Assembly (NCBI GenBank): GCA_938039675.1
Contig: CALHUI010000014.1
Coordinates: 1-64,000, forward strand
Reading direction: 5' to 3'
DNA length: 64,000 nt
Source: an uncultured Cytophagales bacterium
GTDB taxonomy: Bacteria; Bacteroidota; Bacteroidia; Cytophagales; Thermoflexibacteraceae
The notes beneath the pieces were generated by a model, which was not told where the DNA came from, searched no databases, and was given only the letters and a program-made list of their open reading frames with translations. Every line of letters starts with the position of its first letter. Position 1 is the first letter of the stretch. The translations under genes were made by a program, and so were the position numbers. Shown here piece by piece: positions 44,536 through 55,397 of this stretch.

Positions 44536-46788
44536 ATGCCTGTTTCCCACACTCGTTTACTCAAACAAAAGCACGGTTTCGGTTCTCTTCCGGTTTTCTT
44601 TTTGTCGCTCTGTACGTTGCAGGGCGCACTGATGATTCTTTGGCTCGGCTATGCGGTCGGCAACTTGGGCATGTTAGCAGCCATTGGCATGGTGACGGTG
44701 GCTCATGCCATTACCATTCCTACGGCAATGGCATTTTCGGAAATTGCCACTAACCAAAAGGTAGAAGGCGGCGGCGAATATTTTATTATTTCGCGCTCCT
44801 TTGGCATTACGATAGGTGTACCTATTGGCGTTACACTTTACATGGCACAAACTATTTTGACAGCCTTGTATCTGATTGCTTTCTCGCGCGCCTTTCAGCC
44901 CTTTTTTGACTACCTGCTGGCTTCTCCGCTAAGCATCTACGTGTACGATTACCGCGTGGCAAGCATACCCGCTTTCTTGTTGCTAACCTTGCTGTTGCTG
45001 CGCTTTGGCTCGGAAATACTGATTAAGTTGCTCTATCTGGCAGTACCACTAATGGTTTTTGGCTACGGGCTTTTTCTGGGCAGTCCTCCCACACATCGCG
45101 AAGAGTTGCTGCTCAGCGATTTGACCCAACACATAGAGCAGCCGCTGAGTTTCTTTGGTGTGCTTGCGCTTAGCTTTCCCATGTTTGGCGGCATGACTGC
45201 AGGGCTTAGCTTTTCCAAAAAACTCCGCGAACCGCGTCATTCGCTGCCGCGCGGTATCATTGGTGCTGTCGTTGCAGGTTTTTTTGCCTACATCATTTTT
45301 ATTTTCAAACTGCACATGATTGCCTCACCGGACGAATTGGTGCAAAATCCACTGGTAATGGCAGACAATACGCCTTTCGGCGTTGAAATCATCATCGTGC
45401 TGGGTGTAGCAAGTCTGCTGTCGGCAGCAGGCTCTTTTCTGATGGCAAGCCGAACCTTGCAGGCACTCGCAGCCGACCGCGTATTGCCCAATCTGGTATG
45501 GGACAGATGGCTTTCGCGTATGAATCGCGACGATGTGAACAACCCGCTGCCTATTCATGCCATTCAAGCAACGGCCGTGCTGGTGCTGATAGCACTGATT
45601 TACGACAACATGCCCTACATGCTGGAAGCAGTGTCGGTATTGCTTTGCCTGACATTCGGCTCTATCTGCCTCATTTCATTTCTGGAACATTTTGCAGCCG
45701 ACCCTGCCTATCGGCCTGTATTCCGCACGCGCTGGTATATTTCGCTGACAGGTGCGATGTCCTGCATAATTGTTATGATTAACATCAATCTCCGATTTTC
45801 GCTGCTGGTGCTGGTGCTTATGATTTTCACCTACCTGCTGGTAAGCCGCTATCAACATCGCAAACAGGGCTTATCGGCTATTTTTCAGGGGGTTATCTTC
45901 CAATTGAGTCGCACACTGCAAATTTTTCTGCAAAAAGTACGCAAAGAGCCCGAAGCAGAACACTGGCGACCCTCCATTATCTGCATTTCAACCCACTCTT
46001 TTGACCGCGTATCGGGCTTCCAATTTCTGCGCTGGATTTCCTACAAATACGGGTTCGGCACTTATATCCACCTGATTGAAGGGTATTTGTCCAAAGAAAC
46101 GCACCGACAATCTAAGGAATGCTACAATCAGCTGATTCAAATTTCGGATGCTACGCACAGCAATGTGTACATAGATACGCTGGTGAGTCCTTCGGCAACT
46201 TCGGCCATTTCGCAAGTCATTCAGTTGCCGGGTATTTCGGGCAAAGAAAATAACGTTATCATGTTTGAGTTTTCCAAAGCTAACCCCGAGGGTTTGGAAA
46301 ACATCGCAGCCAACTTCCAATTGGTGCGTGCCACCGACTTTGATGCTATCGTGCTGGGCAGTTCCGACCGCAACTTTGGCTATCACAGCGAAATAGACAT
46401 TTGGATTACTTCTAACGACTATGAAAACGCCACACTGATGATTTTGCTTGGCTATATTATTCTGGGACATCCTGAGTGGAGCAATGCCAGCATCAAGATT
46501 TTTGCCATTTACCCCGAAGATGAGTTGGTAGAACAAAAACAAAACCTGATGGAGTTAATTAACTCCGGAAGGCTGCCCATTTCCCCTTCTAACATAGAGT
46601 TGATACCGCAAAAAGAAAACGTGGATACCAAAACCATTATTAACCAAAAGTCCAAACGCGCCGACCTGACTATTATCGGTGTACGCTCCGAAGCGGTTAA
46701 ACACAGCGGAGGGGCTGTTTTCATGGGTTATGATGGCATCGGCGACGTGCTTTTTGTGAATACCAAAACTATGAAATCGTTGCGCTGA
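44536..46788 (+). CDS. APC-superfamily transporter, SLC12 (cation-chloride cotransporter)-like
   Basis: A 750-residue membrane protein with 12 helices (about 15-440) and a large soluble C-terminal domain (about 470-750). GSLPVFFLSLCTLQGALMILW and the GGEYFIISRSFG block match the SLC12-type amino acid permease branch. The long C-terminal part (ICISTHSFDRVSGFQFLRW, IGVRSEAVK) is the cytoplasmic domain that regulates such carriers. Transport of K+/Na+/Cl- or amino acids is possible; the ion cannot be read. It lies between a DUF58 gene and an SGNH hydrolase gene whose ATG overlaps its stop (TGATG). Confidence 0.87.
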   Translation: MPVSHTRLLKQKHGFGSLPVFFLSLCTLQGALMILWLGYAVGNLGMLAAIGMVTVAHAITIPTAMAFSEIATNQKVEGGGEYFIISRSFGITIGVPIGVTLYMAQTILTALYLIAFSRAFQPFFDYLLASPLSIYVYDYRVASIPAFLLLTLLLLRFGSEILIKLLYLAVPLMVFGYGLFLGSPPTHREELLLSDLTQHIEQPLSFFGVLALSFPMFGGMTAGLSFSKKLREPRHSLPRGIIGAVVAGFFAYIIFIFKLHMIASPDELVQNPLVMADNTPFGVEIIIVLGVASLLSAAGSFLMASRTLQALAADRVLPNLVWDRWLSRMNRDDVNNPLPIHAIQATAVLVLIALIYDNMPYMLEAVSVLLCLTFGSICLISFLEHFAADPAYRPVFRTRWYISLTGAMSCIIVMININLRFSLLVLVLMIFTYLLVSRYQHRKQGLSAIFQGVIFQLSRTLQIFLQKVRKEPEAEHWRPSIICISTHSFDRVSGFQFLRWISYKYGFGTYIHLIEGYLSKETHRQSKECYNQLIQISDATHSNVYIDTLVSPSATSAISQVIQLPGISGKENNVIMFEFSKANPEGLENIAANFQLVRATDFDAIVLGSSDRNFGYHSEIDIWITSNDYENATLMILLGYIILGHPEWSNASIKIFAIYPEDELVEQKQNLMELINSGRLPISPSNIELIPQKENVDTKTIINQKSKRADLTIIGVRSEAVKHSGGAVFMGYDGIGDVLFVNTKTMKSLR

Positions 46789-47548
46789 TGCTCTTGCCGA
46801 GTCCTTTGGTTCTCAATTGGTGCTCTATGGCTTTGCTGGGCAAAGTAGTCGCTCATTTTCCCAAACTGATGCAGCAAGGCAACGCCATTTGTGCCAATAT
46901 CGTGCGCCTGCCCTTGCCGCAAGACAAGCCGCAGGGCAGTTTCGGCAACGGCAAACATCCTTTCAAACTACTGGCCTTTGGCGAATCTACAGTGGTAGGC
47001 ATGGGCATTGGGTCTTATGCCAATACACCAGGAGGAGTTTTTTCACAATCTTTTGCTACACAAAACCCTGATTTACAGGTAGATTGGCTATCTATCGGAA
47101 AAAACGGCCTGAGAGTGAGCGAGGCAATCTCTTACTTTCGGGAGCAGGTTCTCCCTACCCGATTTGACTTGTTGCTAATCGGCTTGGGCGCAAACGATAT
47201 TTTCAAGTTTACACCTGTTCGGCAATGGCGCAAACAGGTGCGTGCCTTGCTGCAAACATCCTCAGCATACAGCACGCGTATTATCCGGGCAATGCTGCCC
47301 TGGTCGGTCGTTTCCCGATTTTCAATACGCCGGACAGGCAACTGTTGAGGCAACTATTTGACCATCAGCGGCTTTTGCTTGAAATTGCCATCCATCGGGA
47401 AGAACGATGCTCGCCCGTTCCTTTCATCTATCGCAAAGTGGCTTTTGAGCTTTCGGAAGATATGTTCGTATCCGACGGTGTGCATCTGTCTGCAAAAGGT
47501 AGTCGGGTATGGGTCAATGCCATGATGCAATACATGGCTACGCTTTAA
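46788..47548 (+). pseudogene. SGNH/GDSL-type hydrolase, split by one frameshift
   Basis: The first frame (46788-47348) holds a signal-anchor-like start, the nucleophile block FGESTVVGMG (Ser in GES/GDS position) and GLGANDIF (block III Asn). The second frame (ending at 47548) continues with GRFPIFNTPDRQ and the terminal SDGVHLSAKG, where Asp and His complete the SGNH triad. The frames join near 47300 if one base is restored in the CCCTGG run. Joined, the protein has about 253 residues, normal for Bacteroidota SGNH hydrolases of this type. It is either a recent pseudogene or a sequencing error. It overlaps the 3' end of the convergent DUF4350 gene by 11 bp. Confidence 0.75.
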
Positions 47549-48779
47549 CGGATTGTGCCGCATGTTTGTAAAAATCTTCCATTAGGCGGCTGAGTTGCAG
47601 CAAGTCGCTATCGGCAATTTCTTTCAATTGCGTGGACTCTATCCATGCAATTTGCTGAAATAATTGGCGCACTACGGCTTCCTCTACGCCTGCCTTGCGT
47701 GCTATGTAGTTCAGCCAGTTGTCGTCAAATGTGGCACGCTTGGGCGGCAAAGGAAAATGACCTGCCGTTGCGATGCCGTATCTGTTGCGCAACTGTTCCA
47801 TAAAGAATCGGATTTTGCGCTTAGCCATTGCCTTGTGATTGGGATTGAAGAAATACAACCGCCCCACAGCTTTGACAAATTCCAGCGATGTATTGGCGGG
47901 CGGACGAATGATAGGAATAGCCTTTTGACGGCGCTTAGTGCCAAAAACGGCAAAAACAAATAAAGTAAACAATAGCAGTCGCCATGCCCATGCCAAAGGC
48001 GGCTGACTCAATAAAAAACGCACCGGAGAGCGACTCTCAATTTGCCCCGATTTGTAGTACTCATCCCAAAACGTTTTTCGTTTGGGTAAATAGGAAAACG
48101 CTGCGGCAATATAGTCCCGATGTTCTCTGTACAACATATAGTAGTTGGTAAACATCAGGGGTACGCTGTGCAGCCAAAAGTTACCCTTGCCGTAAGGCAC
48201 TTTAATAAAAACCGGTGCGCAGTAGGTATTCAACCCCAAAATGGTAGCGGATTTTGCGCTTGCAAAATGATAGGGTGCACTTCCTTTTTTCAAAAAATAG
48301 GGAGTCGGGGATTTCAGTTGTGGATTTACCATGAACAGCCCTACGGAATCGGTCAATTCTTTGAGTAAGGGTTCATGGTCTAAGTAATAATTGTCGTACA
48401 GTTCTAATTGCAGGCTGTCGCGCAGTTTGGCATCTACATAGCGGGCGGCAATGAAAACATCACTCCCCGCATAGACCAATTTCAGCAATGCCTGTACGTC
48501 CAGTGAATCCATATTCAGGTCGTCTTGTATAAGCAGATAATTGGCGGCAGTTGTGTCGTTTACTAATTGGCGTTCATAGAAAGTCTGCGTATTTTCAACC
48601 ACAGGCTGCTGCAAAAGGCGGGGCAGTTCTCTGTAAAGTATGTAATTGCCGTAAGGAATTTTATCTTCCCGCCGATAGGTCTGACTCCAATTAATCGGCT
48701 TGGGGGTCAGATACTCTATCAGCAACAACAAAGCGAAACTTCCCGGCACAATGATGATATATCGGGTATTTCCTTTCAT
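47538..48779 (-). CDS. DUF4350 domain membrane protein
   Basis: A 413-residue protein with an N-terminal transmembrane helix (about 7-24), an extracytoplasmic DUF4350 domain (about 60-240, with LLQQPVVENTQTFYERQ and YGKGNFWLHSVPLMFTNYY) and a second helix near 268-286, followed by a cytoplasmic tail (FVKAVGRLYFFNPNHKAMAKRK). DUF4350 genes form a conserved cluster with DUF4129, SpoIIM-like, DUF58 and MoxR genes. Their job is unknown, and a role in envelope assembly is often supposed. Its ATG overlaps the DUF4129 stop by 4 nt. Confidence 0.85.
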   Translation of the reverse strand: MKGNTRYIIIVPGSFALLLLIEYLTPKPINWSQTYRREDKIPYGNYILYRELPRLLQQPVVENTQTFYERQLVNDTTAANYLLIQDDLNMDSLDVQALLKLVYAGSDVFIAARYVDAKLRDSLQLELYDNYYLDHEPLLKELTDSVGLFMVNPQLKSPTPYFLKKGSAPYHFASAKSATILGLNTYCAPVFIKVPYGKGNFWLHSVPLMFTNYYMLYREHRDYIAAAFSYLPKRKTFWDEYYKSGQIESRSPVRFLLSQPPLAWAWRLLLFTLFVFAVFGTKRRQKAIPIIRPPANTSLEFVKAVGRLYFFNPNHKAMAKRKIRFFMEQLRNRYGIATAGHFPLPPKRATFDDNWLNYIARKAGVEEAVVRQLFQQIAWIESTQLKEIADSDLLQLSRLMEDFYKHAAQSVKA

Positions 48780-49591
48780 ACTTTAACCGTTTGTTGTTTG
48801 GCTGCACCGGCAAGCATGGCCTGTTGTTTTTCCTTAAATCCGTCATAAACCGTTGGTGTTACCTCAAAGTGGCCGTACCAAATATAGGTAAAGGAACGGG
48901 TAAGTGCCGCAAAATCGTCCTTGAAGGGAACTTGCAACATCTCGGCTACATATTGCATATTGGTTTTTTGTGGCTCCCAGCGAATCATACCTCTGTCGGC
49001 TAGTGCTTTAAGCAATTGGAGATAGCGCAGGCGAACGGCATAGCGGAAATCTCCCTTGGCTTCGGCTTTTACAATAGCCTTTTCAAACTCAATCGCATGG
49101 ATATTTTCATCGCCGATAATAAACTCCTGAGGCACTTGTCCTTTTTTGCGTATGAATAATTGTGGTTGCAACCCCATCAGGCGCGCTATGACAAAGGCAA
49201 TAATGATGACTGCCAGCGCATAAAACAAATTATCTGCCCATGACTCCCCATTACCATCGCCAAGTAAATCTCTAAGCCAATTGCGCAACCATAGCCTGAA
49301 ACGGTACAATATGTTCTGAGAGGTAATTTGAGGCCTGTCATAAAGAAATTCGCTGTCGGCCAGATAGTTATTGATGGCGGCAGTGTCAAATTTCAGCACC
49401 TCTATTTTGCTGTTGTCTTGCTTTTTCGGGTCAATCGGTGCACTGACTTTATCGGAAGAATAAGCGGGTTGAGAAGCAGGCAATTGTTTCCAAATGTCAT
49501 CATCCTTTTTCTTTGCATAACTGCCCGCAGCGGAAATTGCAAGTAATATTCCGCTGATTATCAGCTTGTAAAACCAATAGCGACTCATCAT
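48776..49591 (-). CDS. DUF4129 domain membrane protein
   Basis: A 271-residue protein with a signal peptide (residues 1-27, ending near SYAKK), an extracytoplasmic part, one transmembrane helix near 122-140 (FYALAVIIIAFVIARLMG), and a cytoplasmic C-terminal DUF4129 domain (about 175-240: AVRLRYLQLLKALADRGMIRW, SFTYIWYGHFEVT). It is linked to the genes on both sides by 4-nt stop/start overlaps, a strong sign of a single coupled operon with DUF4350 downstream and the YciC-like gene upstream. Confidence 0.87.
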   Translation of the reverse strand: MMSRYWFYKLIISGILLAISAAGSYAKKKDDDIWKQLPASQPAYSSDKVSAPIDPKKQDNSKIEVLKFDTAAINNYLADSEFLYDRPQITSQNILYRFRLWLRNWLRDLLGDGNGESWADNLFYALAVIIIAFVIARLMGLQPQLFIRKKGQVPQEFIIGDENIHAIEFEKAIVKAEAKGDFRYAVRLRYLQLLKALADRGMIRWEPQKTNMQYVAEMLQVPFKDDFAALTRSFTYIWYGHFEVTPTVYDGFKEKQQAMLAGAAKQQTVKV

Positions 49592-50484
49592 AAAGTTTCT
49601 TCGTCGTCAATGTCGGCTGTGCGCTGCCGAGCCGTGGCGTTGCCCCAATTGGCAATGCGTGTCATCATACCTGTGCCCTCTTTTATCTCTACCAGATGAT
49701 GATAATGAACAGCATAAATGGTCAATGAAATGGCCTGTACGATAAAATTTCCTGCCATGTAAATTAAGGCCGATAGAATACCCCAAAAACCAAGTGTCAT
49801 AAAACCACCAGAGTTGGCAATAAACGGCGATGCACCTACAAGAATTATAAACGGCAATTGGAACACATAACTGAAAAGCGAACCAATGATGATAGCCACA
49901 ATGATAATTCCGAAGGTTTCCCACCAATTGTTGCGCACCATTTGGAAAGCACGGGACATTGCATCAAAGAATGACAAGTCCTCCGCTACTATGATATAAG
50001 GAATCAAAGCCATTGGTATGGCAAGGTAAATACCGGGAATAAGAAAGAGTACAAAAGCAGGCACTAATATGAGGTAGGTCAGTATCATAGCCCCCAGTAG
50101 CCGCAACCAGTACTTTTTCAGTTCACCCAGCACTTGCTCCACCGTAAATACCGACTCAGGTCGTTCACGATAGAGTTTTATGTAAGAATAAACAACTGTT
50201 GCGGGTAAAAAACTTATCACCAACAGATAAAGAACAAAAACATTTAACCCTACAATGACCATCCCGATGCTTTCGCCGGAATCAGCGGAAATATCATTGG
50301 CTTGCAGGTAGTGGTAAAAAATCAGTCCGAGCACACCGCCAAGAGCCAGCAAGGGCATTAAAATAACTAACATGGCAGTTATCAGTGGTACGAAGTTGCG
50401 ACGAATAAAATCAAAGGCAACATTGAGGCGGCTTCCAAAGTCGCGCTCTGCCTGAAATTCTATTTTATCGGTCGGGTAGGTCAT
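49588..50484 (-). CDS. YciC-like multipass membrane protein
   Basis: A 298-residue integral membrane protein with six likely helices (about 32-60, 72-100, 125-160, 185-205, 212-230 and 240-262). FDAMSRAFQMVRNNWWETFGI is like the YciC/glycerophosphodiesterase-membrane-domain family motif. The N-terminal FGSRLNVAFDFIRRNFVPL is also family-typical. Function is unknown. It sits between the SpoIIM-like and DUF4129 genes with 4-nt overlaps at both ends. Confidence 0.75.
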   Translation of the reverse strand: MTYPTDKIEFQAERDFGSRLNVAFDFIRRNFVPLITAMLVILMPLLALGGVLGLIFYHYLQANDISADSGESIGMVIVGLNVFVLYLLVISFLPATVVYSYIKLYRERPESVFTVEQVLGELKKYWLRLLGAMILTYLILVPAFVLFLIPGIYLAIPMALIPYIIVAEDLSFFDAMSRAFQMVRNNWWETFGIIIVAIIIGSLFSYVFQLPFIILVGASPFIANSGGFMTLGFWGILSALIYMAGNFIVQAISLTIYAVHYHHLVEIKEGTGMMTRIANWGNATARQRTADIDDEETL

Positions 50485-51491
50485 ATATTGCTTTCTTGAT
50501 ACTCTTCTTCGCTGTTGTAGCCAAATTCTTTAACTAATTGTATGGGGTAAATTACAAAATACCATGCAATAAATGCAGCAGAAGCCAAAATAATTGCTGC
50601 TTTGAACCAATCCGGCATTTCGGTTAAGCGGGTGATGTAGCTTTCCAGAAAGCCTGCCGCAATAAAAACGGGTACCAGCCCCACAATAATTTTCAAGCCT
50701 TTTTTTGCTCCTATTTTAAAAGCCTCGCGGCGCGGATAGGTGCCGGGAAACAGAAAACTGCTCCCCATCACAATACCGGCCGTTCCTGCAATAATGATTG
50801 CCGATATTTCAAGCGTTCCGTGTATCCAAATTGTTAAGAAAGAGGTCAAAAAAAGCCCTCTTTCGTAAAAAAAGTATTGGAAAGCACCCAACATGATGCC
50901 GTTTTGCAACAATATCCAAAGGGTCATGACAGGGGTCATCAGACCACCCGCAAATGCGTAGAACGATACCCGCACATTGTTGAAAGTTATCGCCATGAAC
51001 ATATCAGCCCGCCCCATGCTTTTGTAAACAGCCATCGGGTCATTCTTTTGGATGTTGTTCAGTGTCATGTTTACGTAGGCATCGCCCAAAATCAGTCGGT
51101 AAAAATTTTCATCATGTGCCGATGAAATAACACCAATACCGACGGCAAGCCCAAAAAAAACGGCAGCCAACAACAATTGCTTGTGGACACTCTGAAATAA
51201 TAGCGGCAACTCGGTTTTCCAAAATCGGATAATTCTGCCCGCATCTTCGCGCTTGTTGCGATACAATAGGCGGTGTACCCGACCGGCCATTTGGTTCAGA
51301 TAGGCGGTCGTGCGGCTTTCGGGATAGAACGTGCGGGCATACGCCAAATCGTCGGTCAGTTGGATGAACATTTCGGAAAGTGCATCAGGATTGGTCGCGG
51401 CTTTTCCCGCACCCAACCGTACATCCAACTCTTGCTCAAATTTTTGCCATCGGGCGGTATTTCGCTGAATAAAAACGGCTTCACGTAACAT
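50481..51491 (-). CDS. SpoIIM (stage II sporulation protein M) family membrane protein
   Basis: A 336-residue membrane protein of the SpoIIM/DUF95 group. The N-terminal soluble part (1-90) holds a helical AYARTFYPESRTTAYLNQMA block, followed by five or six helices with IWIHGTLEISAIIIAGTAG, the core motif of the family. The name comes from the sporulation protein of Bacillus; in non-spore-formers the function is unknown, and it regularly heads this DUF4129/DUF4350 gene set. The HAD phosphatase gene ends 14 bp upstream, so they may share a transcript. Confidence 0.88.
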   Translation of the reverse strand: MLREAVFIQRNTARWQKFEQELDVRLGAGKAATNPDALSEMFIQLTDDLAYARTFYPESRTTAYLNQMAGRVHRLLYRNKREDAGRIIRFWKTELPLLFQSVHKQLLLAAVFFGLAVGIGVISSAHDENFYRLILGDAYVNMTLNNIQKNDPMAVYKSMGRADMFMAITFNNVRVSFYAFAGGLMTPVMTLWILLQNGIMLGAFQYFFYERGLFLTSFLTIWIHGTLEISAIIIAGTAGIVMGSSFLFPGTYPRREAFKIGAKKGLKIIVGLVPVFIAAGFLESYITRLTEMPDWFKAAIILASAAFIAWYFVIYPIQLVKEFGYNSEEEYQESNI

Positions 51492-51505
51492 AATGGCGTA
51501 AAATG

Positions 51506-52042
51506 CTATTTTTTCAGAGCATTTGCAAACAATGCTGCCACTTGTTGCCAGTCGGCAGCGAAGAAATCGGGGCGTAAATCGGTGGGCAGTTTTTCGTTGC
51601 CAAACAACAGAGTGCGCATACCCGCATTTTTACCGAAACGAATATCGCCTTCGGTATCTCCTATCATCAACGAATCGGCCAGAGAGATTTCGGGGAAATC
51701 GCGTGCAGCGCGCAGCGCCATTCCTATGGCAGGTTTGCGGTCGGGGTGATTGTCGGCAGCCAACGCCGGGCAATGATACACGCAGTCTATCATTGGCAGT
51801 TGTTGCAACATCAGGTCATGTATGGCTGCCAAATCCGCTTCGGTCATCAGCCCTTTGCCAATCCCTTGCTGATTGGTAACGACTACAACGCGGGCAAACA
51901 TCGGGCGCAATTGCGCAAGCACCTCCGCCACATCGGGCAGCAGGACAAACTCGTCAGTGGTTTTGACATAATCGCCCACGATGCGGCAGTTGATAACACC
52001 GTCGCGGTCGAGAAAAAGGGCGCTTTTGGCAGGATTGAACAT
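51506..52042 (-). CDS. HAD-IIIA phosphatase, GmhB-like (heptose bisphosphate type)
   Basis: A 178-residue HAD hydrolase. Motif I FLDRDGVIN (residues 10-18), motif II VVVTNQQGIGKG (about 53-64) and motif IV IGDTEGDIRFG (about 127-137) match the GmhB/histidinol-phosphatase group. GmhB removes the 7-phosphate of D-glycero-beta-D-manno-heptose 1,7-bisphosphate in LPS core synthesis. The zinc-loop Cys residues usual in GmhB are mostly missing (YHCPALAADNHPDRKP keeps one Cys and one His), so the substrate may differ. The gene lies just upstream of the SpoIIM-like operon. Confidence 0.82.
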   Translation of the reverse strand: MFNPAKSALFLDRDGVINCRIVGDYVKTTDEFVLLPDVAEVLAQLRPMFARVVVVTNQQGIGKGLMTEADLAAIHDLMLQQLPMIDCVYHCPALAADNHPDRKPAIGMALRAARDFPEISLADSLMIGDTEGDIRFGKNAGMRTLLFGNEKLPTDLRPDFFAADWQQVAALFANALKK

Positions 52043-52060
52043 GGGCTTTTTCAGGACACC

Positions 52061-52095
52061 AGATTTTTGGGCAGATGACGCAGATTTGCGTTGAT
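52061..52095. repeat. half-copy of the GCAGAT..ACGC dispersed repeat
   Basis: It aligns with the left arm of the palindrome at 2524 (AGATT, GGC-GAT, GCAGAT, CG-T-AT matching in order). It lies just before the GmhB-like start, directly beside the 226-bp element at 52124. Confidence 0.45.
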
Positions 52096-52123
52096 TTTTT
52101 ACATTTCAACCCGTGTAAGCGGG

Positions 52124-52349
52124 TGGTCAAATTAAAACGTTCCAAATTATTTACGCCTTAGGTGTTGTATATCGGTAGCAGCAGCAAGCATTCTCCCCTC
52201 TTCTCGCTACGCCGTTAGGCGTTGCATATTGGCATAAGAACATGAATATGCAGCCTCTACGAGGCAGGAAAAGAGGAGGGATTATCGCTTTTCTACCGAT
52301 ATGCAGCCCCTAACGGGGCAAGATGTCAAGGATAGTTTTAATTTGACCA
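52124..52349. repeat. 226-bp element with perfect 15-bp terminal inverted repeats
   Basis: TGGTCAAATTAAAAC (52124-52138) and its exact reverse complement (52335-52349) bound a non-coding element. Inside are three related units: GGTGTTGTATATCGGTAG (52162-52179), TAGGCGTTGCATATTGG (about 52216) and the inverted CTACCGATATGCAGCC (about 52296). The first and third face each other, so the whole can fold into one large hairpin. It carries no ORF. It looks like a MITE or REP/BIME-type sequence (the unit TTGCATATCGGTAG is a dispersed type I associate with Bacteroidota genomes) or a structured RNA. It ends 17 bp past the carB stop. This gap has no other feature. Confidence 0.65.
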
Positions 52350-52365
52350 GGTGCTTACTTATGAT

Positions 52366-55182
<2,817 letters not shown>

Positions 55183-55260
55183 CTCAAATCAGATTTTTAC
55201 TTGGAAAAATGGATGAAAAGGAACTTTCTCGGGCAGTAAAAACAGGCGCTGTTGATACAA

Positions 55261-55275
55261 GCCCAAAAATTGGGC
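55261..55275. other. short palindrome upstream of carB
   Basis: GCCCAA, a 3-nt centre, TTGGGC: a perfect arm pair, 79 bp upstream of the carB start on the transcribed strand. It may be an operator or chance. Apart from this palindrome and the terminator at 55344, the 215-bp gap between carB and the T9SS gene holds nothing else I can recognise. Confidence 0.35.
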
Positions 55276-55343
55276 GAAATTAAACCATAATCGAGTGGTT
55301 TGTGCGGTTTGGCAGATTAAATTTATTGAAGCTCGCAAAACAA

Positions 55344-55378
55344 AACTCCTGTCCGGCCTTGGCAACCAGACAGGAGTT
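55344..55378 (-). terminator. terminator of the giant T9SS gene
   Basis: AACTCCTGTC and GACAGGAGTT around a 15-nt loop, 20 bp past the stop at 55398, followed on the minus strand by TTTGTTTTG. It separates this gene from carB. Confidence 0.8.
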
Positions 55379-55397
55379 CATAAGCAAAAAGATTGAT

